A stretch of 41,500 bases of DNA from assembly GCA_905214875.1 (NCBI GenBank), contig CAJMNR010000034.1:1-41500 (forward strand). Direction: 5' to 3'. This document shows positions 33,209 to 41,453 of the stretch, in pieces. The stretch is from an uncultured bacterium. Lineage in GTDB: Bacteria; Bacillota; Clostridia; Lachnospirales; Lachnospiraceae. Position numbers and translations under genes: made by a program. Every line of letters begins with the position of its first letter. The first letter of the stretch is position 1. The notes below the pieces were generated by a model that worked only from the letters and a program-made list of their open reading frames with translations, was not told where the DNA came from and ran no database searches.

Positions 33209-34318
33209 ATGAGTACCATATCATTAAAAACAAACCATTCCAACGATGTAACTATCATTTCAAACATTTTCATTGATAGCTATATGCCAACAGCAAATGG
33301 TGCTTATGTAAAAGTTTATCTTTATCTACTCCGATGTCTAAATAACAATCGTTTTGAATTATCTATTTCTAACATTGCAGATCAACTGGAAGACACCGAA
33401 AAAGATATTATGCGTGCCATTTCATACTGGGAAAAGGTTAATTTAATTTTTGTAACAAGAGATGAAAACAATCAAATTACAAACATTACTTTTAACAACC
33501 CATCTGCTCCAATGGAAGAAAATTATTCACAATACAATGCCAATGCAAACGACGTAGCTGTAGCTAGGGCAAAAGAAGCTCGAAAAACTACCGAGGCAGT
33601 TCCAGCTACACATCCAGGCGAAGACATGGTGAAGCCTACTTATACAAAAGCACAAATTGAGGAATTAAGTAAAGATAATGACGTACAATTAATCATGGCT
33701 GCTGTTGAAAGCTATCTGGCTCGTCCATTAAAATCCGCAGATCAACAGCTCATCTTATACTTGTACGAAAGTATCGGCTTCTCTTCCGATTTAATTCTTT
33801 TCCTATATGAATACTGCATTTCTATTAATAAGAAGAGTGCAAGCTATATCGAAGCAGTTGCATTAGCTTGGGATAAAGAAGGAATAGATACGGAAGAAAA
33901 AGCAAAACAATATACAAATAAATATAATAAGACTTACCAGGCAATCAATAAGGCATTTGGATTAAACCGAACTCCTGGGGACATCGAAATCAAATTTATA
34001 AATAAATGGATCAATCATTTAAATCTTCCACTGGAATTAATTATAGAGGCATGTAACCGTACATTGCTCAGAACCGGAAAACCCGATTTTAATTATGCTG
34101 ATAAAATCATTGTCAGCTGGGCTCAGAACAAAGTAACTTCTATTGCTGACGTGGCAAAGCTTGATCAAGTACATGCCAAACAAGCAAAACCTGCCTATGC
34201 ACCAAAACAACAAACTGCGAAAGCTAGTGCCAATAATAAGTTTAATAATTTTTCGCAAAGAAATTACTCAAAAGAAGATTTTCGCAAAATGGAACAGCTC
34301 TTATTAAACAAACAATAG
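33209..34318 (+). CDS. DnaD-domain replication protein
   Basis: A 369-aa protein with an N-terminal winged-helix-like part (about 1-90), a low-complexity linker rich in Asn/Ala, and two DnaD/DnaB-type domains in tandem (about 145-225 and 235-320; the second includes the terminal helix motif NYADKIIVSWAQNKVTSIAD). This is the arrangement of Firmicute DnaD/DnaB primosome proteins, which help load the replicative helicase. The ATG at 33209 follows GGGAGG by 4-5 nt; an ATG four codons earlier is part of that site. The gene is 12 nt before a DnaC/DnaI-type loader, which supports the role. Confidence 0.88.
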   Translation: MSTISLKTNHSNDVTIISNIFIDSYMPTANGAYVKVYLYLLRCLNNNRFELSISNIADQLEDTEKDIMRAISYWEKVNLIFVTRDENNQITNITFNNPSAPMEENYSQYNANANDVAVARAKEARKTTEAVPATHPGEDMVKPTYTKAQIEELSKDNDVQLIMAAVESYLARPLKSADQQLILYLYESIGFSSDLILFLYEYCISINKKSASYIEAVALAWDKEGIDTEEKAKQYTNKYNKTYQAINKAFGLNRTPGDIEIKFINKWINHLNLPLELIIEACNRTLLRTGKPDFNYADKIIVSWAQNKVTSIADVAKLDQVHAKQAKPAYAPKQQTAKASANNKFNNFSQRNYSKEDFRKMEQLLLNKQ

Positions 34319-34330
34319 GAGGACTATTTT

Positions 34331-35329
34331 ATGGTTCTTAACAACTGGCAGTATAATGCCATTCAAAGAGACTACGATTTAAAAAAACTTCATAATAAAC
34401 GGATTTTAAAAGAACGGGAACAAGAAATTTACGAGAAGATTCCAGCTCTGAAAGAAATGGATGATGAAATCATTACGAACTCTGTAGAAGCTGCCAAACT
34501 CTCTATCATGGGAGATGATTCTGCGCTTCTTAGGCTGAAGGATACTAATGAAGAGTTGTCCAAATGCAAGAAAGAACTACTTGTAAGCAACGGTTACCCT
34601 GCTGATTACCTCTCCCCTATTTACTCCTGCAAGGATTGTAAAGATACGGGATACGTAAACAACGAGAAATGTCACTGTTTTAAACAGGCAATCGTTAATA
34701 TGCTCTTTTCCCAAGATACGGTTAAGGAAATCATTAAAGATGAGAATTTCTCAAATTTCAACTTTAACTATTACTCTAAAGATATCGTGAATGACCTTAC
34801 AGGGCTTACCCCTTACGAAAATATCATTCGCGTAGTATCGCAGTGCAAACGATACATCGAGAACTTTTCTCATGATTACCAAAATCTTTTAATCTATGGA
34901 AACGCAGGTGTCGGTAAGACATTCTTGGCCAACTCCATAGCCAATGAATTAATTCAACAAGCGGTAACGGTTATTTATCTGACATCTTACCAGCTATTTG
35001 AGATCTTACAAAAGAATAAGTTTCAGCGTTCAAACGAACAATATGACAAACAAGACAATCAGGTAACGGAAGATTTCATTTATGAATGCGATTTGCTTAT
35101 CATTGATGACTTAGGTACAGAATTCAATAATAGCTTCGTCACATCACAACTTTATAATTGTATTAATGAACGTCATTTAAAAAAGAAATCTACAATCATT
35201 TCAACCAACCTATCTCCAGAAGAATTGTTAGCGACTTATAGCGAGCGCATCAGTTCAAGGTTAATTGGCAACTATACATTGCTCAACATCTACGGCGATG
35301 ATATTCGCTTTACAAAACACCTTGAGTAA
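34331..35329 (+). CDS. DnaC/DnaI-type helicase loader ATPase
   Basis: A 332-aa AAA+ ATPase. An N-terminal region ends in a zinc-ribbon-like CKDC...CHC cluster (C100, C103, C114, C116), as in Bacillus DnaI. The ATPase domain has Walker A YGNAGVGKTFLAN near residue 190, Walker B LLIIDDLGTEF near 255, sensor-1 IISTNLSPEEL and the arginine-finger region YSERISSRL. It should load the DnaB-type helicase at forks. TAGGAGGAC precedes the ATG, and the gene is 12 nt after the DnaD-domain gene, so the pair is an operon. Confidence 0.93.
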   Translation: MVLNNWQYNAIQRDYDLKKLHNKRILKEREQEIYEKIPALKEMDDEIITNSVEAAKLSIMGDDSALLRLKDTNEELSKCKKELLVSNGYPADYLSPIYSCKDCKDTGYVNNEKCHCFKQAIVNMLFSQDTVKEIIKDENFSNFNFNYYSKDIVNDLTGLTPYENIIRVVSQCKRYIENFSHDYQNLLIYGNAGVGKTFLANSIANELIQQAVTVIYLTSYQLFEILQKNKFQRSNEQYDKQDNQVTEDFIYECDLLIIDDLGTEFNNSFVTSQLYNCINERHLKKKSTIISTNLSPEELLATYSERISSRLIGNYTLLNIYGDDIRFTKHLE

Positions 35330-35363
35330 ATCAAATTATAATGATTTATGGCAGATTTTGTCC

Positions 35364-35392
35364 TTGACGAAAATTATGTATAATGGTATAAA
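35364..35392 (+). promoter_or_regulatory. Promoter of the PRPP synthetase gene
   Basis: TTGACG (35364-35369), 17 bp and TATAAA (35387-35392) on the plus strand, with the start near 35399 and a leader of about 50 nt. Confidence 0.65.
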
Positions 35393-35447
35393 AATAAATG
35401 GACATTGTTACCAAGAATAATAGTAATAATAGATGGAGGAGACATTC

Positions 35448-36629
35448 ATGTCGCAACAAGATAATAATTTGGAAACAATTCCTGTAGGTTCATTAGGAAT
35501 TGTCGCTCTTGAAAGTAGTCGAAGTTTAGGAAAAAAAGTGAACGATTATATCGTTCAATGGAGAACAGATCGCCAAAGCGAACACTCTGGAAACATAGTA
35601 TTCAAAGGATACAAACGTGATTCATACTTAGTAGATGCAGGTTGTCCTCGTTTTGGTTCCGGTGAAGCAAAAGGCGTTATTCGCGAATCTGTTCGTGGTT
35701 CTGACGTATATATTTTAGTAGACGTATGTAATCATAGCCTAACTTATAGTGTGTGTGGTAAAACTAACCACATGTCTCCAGATGATCATTATCAAGATCT
35801 TAAGAGAATCATTGCAGCCATTGGTGGTAAAGCTCGAAGAATTACTGTTATCATGCCTTTCTTATACGAAAGCCGTCAGCACAAGCGTAGTTCAAGAGAA
35901 TCTTTAGACTGTGCGTTAGCTCTTCAAGAGTTAACTGCAATGGGCGTTGAAAGCATCATCACATTTGATGCTCATGATCCAAGAGTACAAAACTCAATTC
36001 CTCTTAAGAGTTTCGAAACAATAATGCCAACTTATCAGTTTATCAAAGCATTATTAAAGAATGTTCCTGATCTTAATATAGATGCACAACATATGATGGT
36101 TATTTCCCCAGATGAAGGTGCTATGAGTAGAGCTGTATACTTCGGCAATGTAATGGGTGTTGATGTAGGTATGTTCTACAAACGCCGCGATTACACAACT
36201 ATCGTTGATGGCCGTAACCCAATCATTGCTCATGAATTCTTAGGTGCTGATCTTGAAGGAAAAGATGTTATCATCATCGATGATATGATTTCTTCCGGAG
36301 AAAGCATGTTAGACGTTGCAAAAGAATTAAAACGTCGTAAAGCTGGCAGAATCTTTATCGCCGCAACATTTGGTTTATTTACAAATGGTTTTGATCAATT
36401 TGATAAAGCTTTCGAAGAAGGATTATTCTATAGAATCTTAACTACAAACCTTGTTTATCAACCAGACGAATTATTATCAAAACCTTATTATATTAATGTA
36501 GATATGTCCAAATATATCGCGTTATTAATTGACACATTAAATCACGATAATTCTATCAGCGACTTATTAAGTCCAACAGAAAAGATTCAACGTATCCTTA
36601 GTCAATACGAAGCGAACAAACAAAAATAA
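35448..36629 (+). CDS. prs: Ribose-phosphate pyrophosphokinase family protein, divergent
   Basis: Predicted to make PRPP from ribose-5-phosphate and ATP for nucleotide, His and Trp synthesis. The product is 393 aa, clearly longer than the usual ~315. The family landmarks are present but altered: RFGSGEAKGVIRESVRGSDV near the start, YESRQHKRSSRES in place of the usual ARQDRK catalytic loop, SPDEGAMSRA in place of SPDHGG, and the PRPP loop DVIIIDDMISSGESM near residue 275. The ATG at 35448 is chosen because the earlier in-frame ATG overlaps the TGGAGGAGA site. It has its own promoter and terminator. Whether it is the main PRPP synthetase cannot be told. Confidence 0.85.
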   Translation: MSQQDNNLETIPVGSLGIVALESSRSLGKKVNDYIVQWRTDRQSEHSGNIVFKGYKRDSYLVDAGCPRFGSGEAKGVIRESVRGSDVYILVDVCNHSLTYSVCGKTNHMSPDDHYQDLKRIIAAIGGKARRITVIMPFLYESRQHKRSSRESLDCALALQELTAMGVESIITFDAHDPRVQNSIPLKSFETIMPTYQFIKALLKNVPDLNIDAQHMMVISPDEGAMSRAVYFGNVMGVDVGMFYKRRDYTTIVDGRNPIIAHEFLGADLEGKDVIIIDDMISSGESMLDVAKELKRRKAGRIFIAATFGLFTNGFDQFDKAFEEGLFYRILTTNLVYQPDELLSKPYYINVDMSKYIALLIDTLNHDNSISDLLSPTEKIQRILSQYEANKQK

Positions 36630-36631
36630 TA

Positions 36632-36677
36632 TAGAGTAATAAAAAAACAGCGGTTACGCTGTTTTTTTATTACTCTA
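36632..36677. terminator. Bidirectional terminator between prs and the PBP gene
   Basis: A perfect 21-bp inverted repeat (36632-36652 against 36657-36677) with a GTTA loop. The core AAACAGCG/CGCTGTTT is flanked by A and T runs on both sides, so it can stop prs from the left and the penicillin-binding protein gene from the right. Confidence 0.9.
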
Positions 36678-36686
36678 ATTGATAAC

Positions 36687-36724
36687 ACTAGAAAGCATTA
36701 AACATGTTTTCTAGTGTTTTTTTG
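36687..36724 (+). terminator. Second hairpin in the convergent gap
   Basis: AACACTAGAAA and TTTCTAGTGTT arms are followed by T7 on the plus strand. On the minus strand no T-run follows. It probably backs up the prs terminator. Confidence 0.65.
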
Positions 36725-39097
36725 TTATTGCTCATCCTCATTCGGATTATTCACTGGTGCCTCTGGTTCATCTGGAACCTGCGCCTCTGGTGCGGATGTT
36801 TTCACAGCATCAGGTTTCTTCGTAGGTGCCTGAGTAGGTACCGGTGTTTGCACTGGTGCCTGTGTTGGTTTCTGTGTCTTTGGAGGTTCAGTTTCATCTG
36901 GGATATCAATCTCATCTGAGTCATCCCATTCTCCCCAATCTTCATCCTCTTCTCCAGGCTCATCTGTTGGCTCTGGCTCATCGGTTACTTCAGGTATTTC
37001 CGTTGGTTCTGGAGTTGAAGATGGTTCCAAAGTATCCTCTGGTTCTTCTGTCTCTTCTGGTTTCTCTGTTGCCACAGTGTCCTTTTTAGAACTTTCGTTC
37101 TCATAAGCTGGGAACTCTTCATTCTCAAGTCCTTCATGAATCTCGCTCATGAACTTATTCCAAATAGACAGTGGGAACGAACCACCTGTAAGTCCTCCCA
37201 ATTCCTTAGGAATATCATAACCTACCCATACACTTGTTGTATAGTAAGGTGTATAACCTACAAACCATCCATCTTTATTGTCATTTGTTGTACCAGTCTT
37301 TCCAGCACAAGACATATTGCTTAATGCATATCCCTTACCTGTACCTCTTGTCATTACACCTTCAAGGATATCTGTCATCTCACGACTAGCATTAGCTTCA
37401 TATATTTGTTTTTCAACAACTTCATCTTTTACAATTTCTTGGTTGTCTGATCCAACAATCTTTACAATACATGTTGGTTTACGGAACTTACCATCATTTT
37501 CAATTGTTGCATATGCAGATGCCATCTCCACCGGACTAACACCATTAGTAAATCCACCAATACTTGCTGTTCCAAGATAATCGCTTTCTTCTAATCGTTT
37601 AAAGTCCATGTTATATAAGTTGCTCATACATACGTATGGATTTAACTCTTCAAACAAGGCATATGCTACTGTATTTCTTGATAATTCTACGGCTTTACGT
37701 AATGTAATCTTACCTAAGAATCTCATATCTGCATTATTAGGACCCTCTTTAATCTTCTTATCCTCTACAATACTGTCCGCAGTATAACCGCTCTGTAATG
37801 CTGGAAGATAATCAATCAACGGCTTAATTGTACTACCTGGTTGTCGATAAGCCTGGTACCCTCTATTAAGATATGTGGTAACGTCCTTTTGCTCACGTCC
37901 ACCAACGATAGCTACAACACGCCCCGTCTTGTTATCTATGCAGACAGAAGAAGCTTGCATTTTATAAATGCCTTCATCCGTCTTATCTGTAAATCCACTT
38001 AATTTATCATCTAGAATCTTTTGTAATTTAGACTGCATGTCCACATCAATCGATGTATATATGCTATATCCTTTGGAATATAAATCTTGCTGACATGAGG
38101 AGTACTGCTCACTATATGCATTATCATAAGCATCCTTTTCCTCATCATTATCGAACTTGTACTTAAATTCAAAACCATTTGCCTCCATTAACGCTTCTGT
38201 GGCTGAATGAAGCACATAGCTATTAACAGATGTCTGCTTTTCAATCTTCTCTCTGTTTAATTTAATACTCTCTTTTGTCGCATCATTGTATTCTTTTTCT
38301 GTAATCTTACCATCAGAATACATCTGATATAAGATACGATCACGACGTTTGATTGTATTGTCCTTATGCTCTACAGGATCATACAAGGATGGATTATTTG
38401 GAATTGCAACTAAGAATGCAATCTGCGATAAACTCAATTCATTAACATCCTTACTGAAATATCCCCTGCTGGCTGACTGTATTCCGTAATATCCATTGGC
38501 AAAATAAATATTATTCATATAGTATTCAAGAATCTGCATCTTCGTATACTTTTTCTCAAGTTCAATAGCAACAAATATTTCTTTTACCTTACGTTCCCAT
38601 GTTTGATCAAACGTTAAGAACATATTACGTGCAAGCTGTTGTGTAATGGTACTTGCCCCTTGTTTTACTTCACCTTTATTCTTGACTAAAGATATTACCG
38701 CCCTTACATTGGCTGATAAATCAATCCCACCATGTGATGCGAAGGATTTATCCTCAATAGAAATAACGGCTTGTCTGGCATACTCAGGAATTTGTTCGAT
38801 TGATACATAGTTGATGTCTTTGGTACCTTTAAGTTTGGCTATTACATCACCTTTTGTATCATAAACAATACTGGTCTGGTCTTGCTTAAAAGTATCCTCT
38901 GAACTCTCTATAACCAACTCTTTTGCTTCAGCTTGAAGACTGAAGATATCTTTTCCATATTTGACATAAAAAATAGTGCCAGCGACTAAAATAAGCAACA
39001 ATAAAACAAGGATAAAAATCTTAAAGGCAAGTTTTATTCTTCGTCGTAGTGGACTTATTGCCTTCTTCTTTTTCTTATTCTTTTTTTCTTTTCCCAT
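36725..39097 (-). CDS. Class A penicillin-binding protein (PBP1A type)
   Basis: A bifunctional peptidoglycan synthase of about 790 aa. A basic cytoplasmic start is followed by a membrane helix (about 25-48). The GT51 glycosyltransferase domain has EDKSFASHGGIDL, KQGASTITQQLARNMFL and KKYTKMQILEYYMN. The transpeptidase domain has the active serine in GSTIKP near residue 420, SRNT and KTGTTNDNKDGWFVGYTP. The last ~120 residues are a Pro/Glu/Thr-rich low-complexity tail, likely spanning the wall. The ATG at 39097 is preferred to a GTG three codons earlier; the ribosome site is weak (AAAGTGA). It converges on prs. Confidence 0.95.
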   Translation of the reverse strand: MGKEKKNKKKKKAISPLRRRIKLAFKIFILVLLLLILVAGTIFYVKYGKDIFSLQAEAKELVIESSEDTFKQDQTSIVYDTKGDVIAKLKGTKDINYVSIEQIPEYARQAVISIEDKSFASHGGIDLSANVRAVISLVKNKGEVKQGASTITQQLARNMFLTFDQTWERKVKEIFVAIELEKKYTKMQILEYYMNNIYFANGYYGIQSASRGYFSKDVNELSLSQIAFLVAIPNNPSLYDPVEHKDNTIKRRDRILYQMYSDGKITEKEYNDATKESIKLNREKIEKQTSVNSYVLHSATEALMEANGFEFKYKFDNDEEKDAYDNAYSEQYSSCQQDLYSKGYSIYTSIDVDMQSKLQKILDDKLSGFTDKTDEGIYKMQASSVCIDNKTGRVVAIVGGREQKDVTTYLNRGYQAYRQPGSTIKPLIDYLPALQSGYTADSIVEDKKIKEGPNNADMRFLGKITLRKAVELSRNTVAYALFEELNPYVCMSNLYNMDFKRLEESDYLGTASIGGFTNGVSPVEMASAYATIENDGKFRKPTCIVKIVGSDNQEIVKDEVVEKQIYEANASREMTDILEGVMTRGTGKGYALSNMSCAGKTGTTNDNKDGWFVGYTPYYTTSVWVGYDIPKELGGLTGGSFPLSIWNKFMSEIHEGLENEEFPAYENESSKKDTVATEKPEETEEPEDTLEPSSTPEPTEIPEVTDEPEPTDEPGEEDEDWGEWDDSDEIDIPDETEPPKTQKPTQAPVQTPVPTQAPTKKPDAVKTSAPEAQVPDEPEAPVNNPNEDEQ

Positions 39098-39145
39098 ATA
39101 AATCACTTTCTTCTTGTTTATGACATTAACTTTGCGTCACATAAT

Positions 39146-39174
39146 AATATAAAACAAACTTTGATGGATTACAA
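39146..39174 (-). promoter_or_regulatory. Probable promoter of the PBP gene
   Basis: On the minus strand TTGTAA (39169-39174), 17 bp and TATATT (39146-39151), starting about 40 nt before the ATG. Confidence 0.45.
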
Positions 39175-39348
39175 TAACGACCTTATTACTACTATTCTAT
39201 ACAAATAATATATCGTTTAACCGCGTTCAACTTCTTAACCGGTAAAATAATCCTACTTATAAAGCTCATTTATAACTCTATAAAACATTGGATATTCCGC
39301 ACACATCTATCCAAATGAACTTACTTTTAGAGTTTATAACATTGTATC

Positions 39349-39421
39349 GTTACTAAATATCTTTGTAAAGTATTTTCGTGGTTTTAGTCTTCCTCTTATT
39401 GGCTATCACATATTTAGTAAC
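39349..39421. repeat. 12-bp inverted repeats 49 bp apart
   Basis: GTTACTAAATAT (39349-39360) is the exact reverse complement of ATATTTAGTAAC (39410-39421). The 49-bp interior is T-rich on the plus strand. It could be a structured RNA, a protein-binding pair or the relic of a small element; no target duplication was noticed. Confidence 0.5.
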
Positions 39422-39670
39422 CTTTCATATAATAATATAATAATTGTTCTAAATATTTTTCTTTTTTCATCACATCTTAGGAATATTTGTCAGCCTCCCG
39501 TTATATAATTTCTATAGTACAGCTTGTATCATTAGAACATAAGCACAAGAATTCTCACTATTTTTTGTAGGAAATTTGTGGACAGCAATATTGACTTTAC
39601 TGGCTTTATCACTTATACTTTAAGCACAAAACAAACTGCCTTTACTGCAGTTGTTACAAATTTTCTGTTT

Positions 39671-39717
39671 ATTGTGACGATTCACAATATAACCATTAAT
39701 TTAGCATATACTATAAT
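39671..39717 (+). promoter_or_regulatory. mecA promoter with CRP/FNR-like palindrome
   Basis: ATTGTGACGATTCACAAT (39671-39688) is a perfect palindrome outside its 4-bp centre. A perfect TATAAT lies at 39712-39717 and there is no -35 at the right distance. The palindrome centre is about 44 bp before the predicted start (~39724), close to the position of a class II CRP/FNR-family activator. Confidence 0.6.
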
Positions 39718-39804
39718 GTAAACACTAAATTTTATAACAAAAATACAATATCATTAAATAATAAAACCAATTTAGAATTTAGCAATCAGAAAGGATGTGA
39801 TTCT

Positions 39805-40629
39805 ATGAAAATTGAAAAAATAAACGAGAATCAGATTCGTTGTACCTTAAACAAAGATGATTTAGTTGACAGACAACTTCGAATAAGTGAACTTGCTTAT
39901 GGTACTGAAAAAGCTAAATTACTATTTCGTGATATGATGCAGCAAGCAGCTTTTGAATTTGGATTCGAGGCAGATGATATTCCATTAATGATCGAGGCAA
40001 TTCCTGTTTCTCCTGAAACCTTGATCCTCGTCGTTACTAAAGTGGAAGATCCTGATGAATTAGATACACGTTTTTCTAAGTTCTCTCCAAACTTTTCAGA
40101 TTCTGATAATTATGATGATGACGATGATTCCGATGATGATTTAGGATTTGACGATGACATCTTAAATAACTATCAAGACCTGGATAACTTGTTGGAGCTA
40201 GATGCAGAGAAAGAATCTGACGAAAAGAAAGAGGATTCAAATGCATCTTCAATTTCAGAATCACTCGATACAAATATACAAAAGGAAACAACTGAAAAGA
40301 CATGTTCAGAACCAACGGTAACTAAGCCAGCGGAAAAGATCACTAAGATTTTTTCTTTCCGTTCATTAGAGGAAGTAATTCGTGTTAGCGCTGAACTGGT
40401 TTTATCCTATCATGGTCAGAATCACTTATATAAGAATCCAGCTAATAATATGTACTACCTCGTATTAAGCCAGTCTGAATATACGGCCCAAGAATTTAAT
40501 CGCATCTGTAATTTAGTATCCGAATATGGTAAATTAGAACGAAGTACGTATGCTACAATCGCGTATTATAAAGAACACTTTGAGTTAATTGTCAAAGAGA
40601 ATGCAATTCAGATTTTATCTGTAATGTAA
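39805..40629 (+). CDS. mecA: MecA-type adaptor protein for ClpC
   Basis: A 274-aa homologue of Bacillus MecA, which delivers substrates to the ClpC ATPase for ClpCP proteolysis. The N-terminal substrate-binding domain (about 1-80) reads MKIEKINENQIRCTLNKDDL and has MMQQAAFEFGF. A long acidic linker with an Asp run (DNYDDDDDSDDDLGFDDD) spans roughly 90-170. The C-terminal ClpC-binding domain (about 178-270) starts FSFRSLEEVIRVSAEL and contains HLYKNPANNMYYLVL. The start has AAAGGATGTGA upstream. It is a single-gene unit with its own promoter and terminators. Confidence 0.93.
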   Translation: MKIEKINENQIRCTLNKDDLVDRQLRISELAYGTEKAKLLFRDMMQQAAFEFGFEADDIPLMIEAIPVSPETLILVVTKVEDPDELDTRFSKFSPNFSDSDNYDDDDDSDDDLGFDDDILNNYQDLDNLLELDAEKESDEKKEDSNASSISESLDTNIQKETTEKTCSEPTVTKPAEKITKIFSFRSLEEVIRVSAELVLSYHGQNHLYKNPANNMYYLVLSQSEYTAQEFNRICNLVSEYGKLERSTYATIAYYKEHFELIVKENAIQILSVM

Positions 40630-40662
40630 AGAATAAATAGTTTTGCTTGCAAAACTCTCTAC

Positions 40663-40702
40663 GCATTCACGTGGAAGTGATACAATCCTTCCACGTGAAT
40701 GC
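40663..40702 (+). repeat. 15-bp perfect hairpin after mecA
   Basis: GCATTCACGTGGAAG (40663-40677) pairs with 40688-40702 across a 10-nt loop. It has no T-run and stands just before a true terminator. It may protect the mRNA 3' end. Confidence 0.6.
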
Positions 40703-40707
40703 ACATC

Positions 40708-40738
40708 AAGGCTTTCTAATTTTTTAGAAAGCCTTTTT
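40708..40738 (+). terminator. mecA terminator
   Basis: AAGGCTTTCTAA/TTAGAAAGCCTT (40708-40719 and 40724-40735), a 12-bp stem with a TTTT loop, running into five T residues. Confidence 0.85.
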
Positions 40739-40772
40739 AGTACCTACGGGAGTTCTCCCCAAGAACTTTCCT

Positions 40773-40824
40773 ATGTATAAAAAAGCAAGCTCTCTATAAA
40801 AGAGAACTTGCTTTTTTTATACAT
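40773..40824. terminator. Bidirectional terminator between mecA and the DUF1858 gene
   Basis: A long, nearly perfect stem (ATGTATAAAAAAGCAAG against CTTGCTTTTTTTATACAT) with T-runs on both strands. It lies 15 nt past the DUF1858 stop codon and backs up the mecA terminator. Confidence 0.85.
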
Positions 40825-40838
40825 AATGTTTTACGCTT

Positions 40839-41042
40839 CTATTTATTTTCTAAATATGCATTTAAGTCACTTACTAATTTATCAACATCGATTCCATGTA
40901 CCATAGCAGCTTCTTCTAGAGATTCCGCTTGAGCTGATGGACATCCTAAGCAGTGCATGCCTGATTCAATTAAAATAGGAATAAGACCTTGGTCTACTTG
41001 AATAATCTCTGCAATAATCATATCTTTAGATATTTTAGCCAT
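40839..41042 (-). CDS. DUF1858 redox-disulfide domain protein
   Basis: A 67-aa single-domain protein of the DUF1858 family (related to the disulfide domain associated with hybrid-cluster proteins). It contains a CxxC pair in GMHCLGCPSAQAESLEEAAM, followed by HGIDVDKLVSDLNAYL. The fold and CxxC suggest a redox or metal role; the reaction is not established. The ATG at 41042 has TTAGGAGGAC upstream. It is transcribed away from the ferredoxin gene. Confidence 0.85.
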   Translation of the reverse strand: MAKISKDMIIAEIIQVDQGLIPILIESGMHCLGCPSAQAESLEEAAMVHGIDVDKLVSDLNAYLENK

Positions 41043-41093
41043 TCTATTGTCCTCCTAACACTATAGTATTACATATTGTTTGTAAATATAGCT

Positions 41094-41122
41094 ATTATAT
41101 TCTAATAAGTCAAACACGTCAA
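41094..41122 (-). promoter_or_regulatory. Promoter of the DUF1858 gene
   Basis: On the minus strand TTGACG (41117-41122), 17 bp and a perfect TATAAT (41094-41099), with the start near 41087. Confidence 0.75.
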
Positions 41123-41184
41123 GGTAATATACGGAAATAATGGAAAATTCAAGTTTTGTATTTTAAAAAAACTAGTAATTACTA

Positions 41185-41213
41185 TTGTAATATTGTCCTA
41201 ATTATATTAAAAT
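41185..41213 (+). promoter_or_regulatory. Promoter of the ferredoxin gene
   Basis: On the plus strand TTGTAA (41185-41190), 17 bp and TAAAAT (41208-41213), with the start near 41220 and a leader of about 28 nt. Confidence 0.6.
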
Positions 41214-41247
41214 AGGTACAAATCTATAGAAAGAGGAGGAGTTATAA

Positions 41248-41415
41248 ATGGCACACGTAATTAACGATGGTTGTGTAAGCTGTGGAGCATGCGAAGCTGA
41301 ATGTCCAGTTGGAGCTATTTCTGAAGGCGCTGCTCACTACGAAATCGACGCTGATGTATGTATCGATTGCGGAGCTTGTGCTGCAACTTGCCCTACAGGT
41401 TCTATCGAAGGTTAA
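41248..41415 (+). CDS. 2[4Fe-4S] clostridial-type ferredoxin
   Basis: A 55-aa electron carrier, translated directly: MAHVINDGCVSCGACEAECP, then the second half ending PTGSIEG. Two CxxCxxCxxxCP motifs are complete (C9, C12, C15, C19 and C38, C41, C44, C48), each set supplying ligands for the two cubane clusters. This is the low-potential ferredoxin of anaerobic metabolism and a plausible partner of the Rnf complex encoded at 21,899-27,050, though that link is inferred. AGAGGAGGAG lies 8-9 nt before the ATG. Confidence 0.96.
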   Translation: MAHVINDGCVSCGACEAECPVGAISEGAAHYEIDADVCIDCGACAATCPTGSIEG

Positions 41416-41453
41416 TTTTCATCTTGAAAATGATCTTAGATTATAGGCTCTAT

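Larger units (their letters stand above)
39098..39804. other. 0.7-kb intergenic region between divergent PBP and mecA genes
   Basis: A+T-rich, with no ORF I would call a gene. It contains the PBP promoter at the left, a spaced 12-bp inverted repeat (39349-39421), and the mecA promoter with a palindrome at the right. I recognise nothing between 39422 and 39670. Confidence 0.6.

Noticed and set aside
35364..35384. TTGACG paired with the nearer TATAAT before prs
   Set aside because: The spacer is only 9 bp. TATAAA at 35387-35392 gives 17 bp and is preferred.
39487..39509. TTGTCA and TATAAT in the PBP-mecA gap as a promoter
   Set aside because: The spacer is 11 bp and no gene follows within 290 bp.
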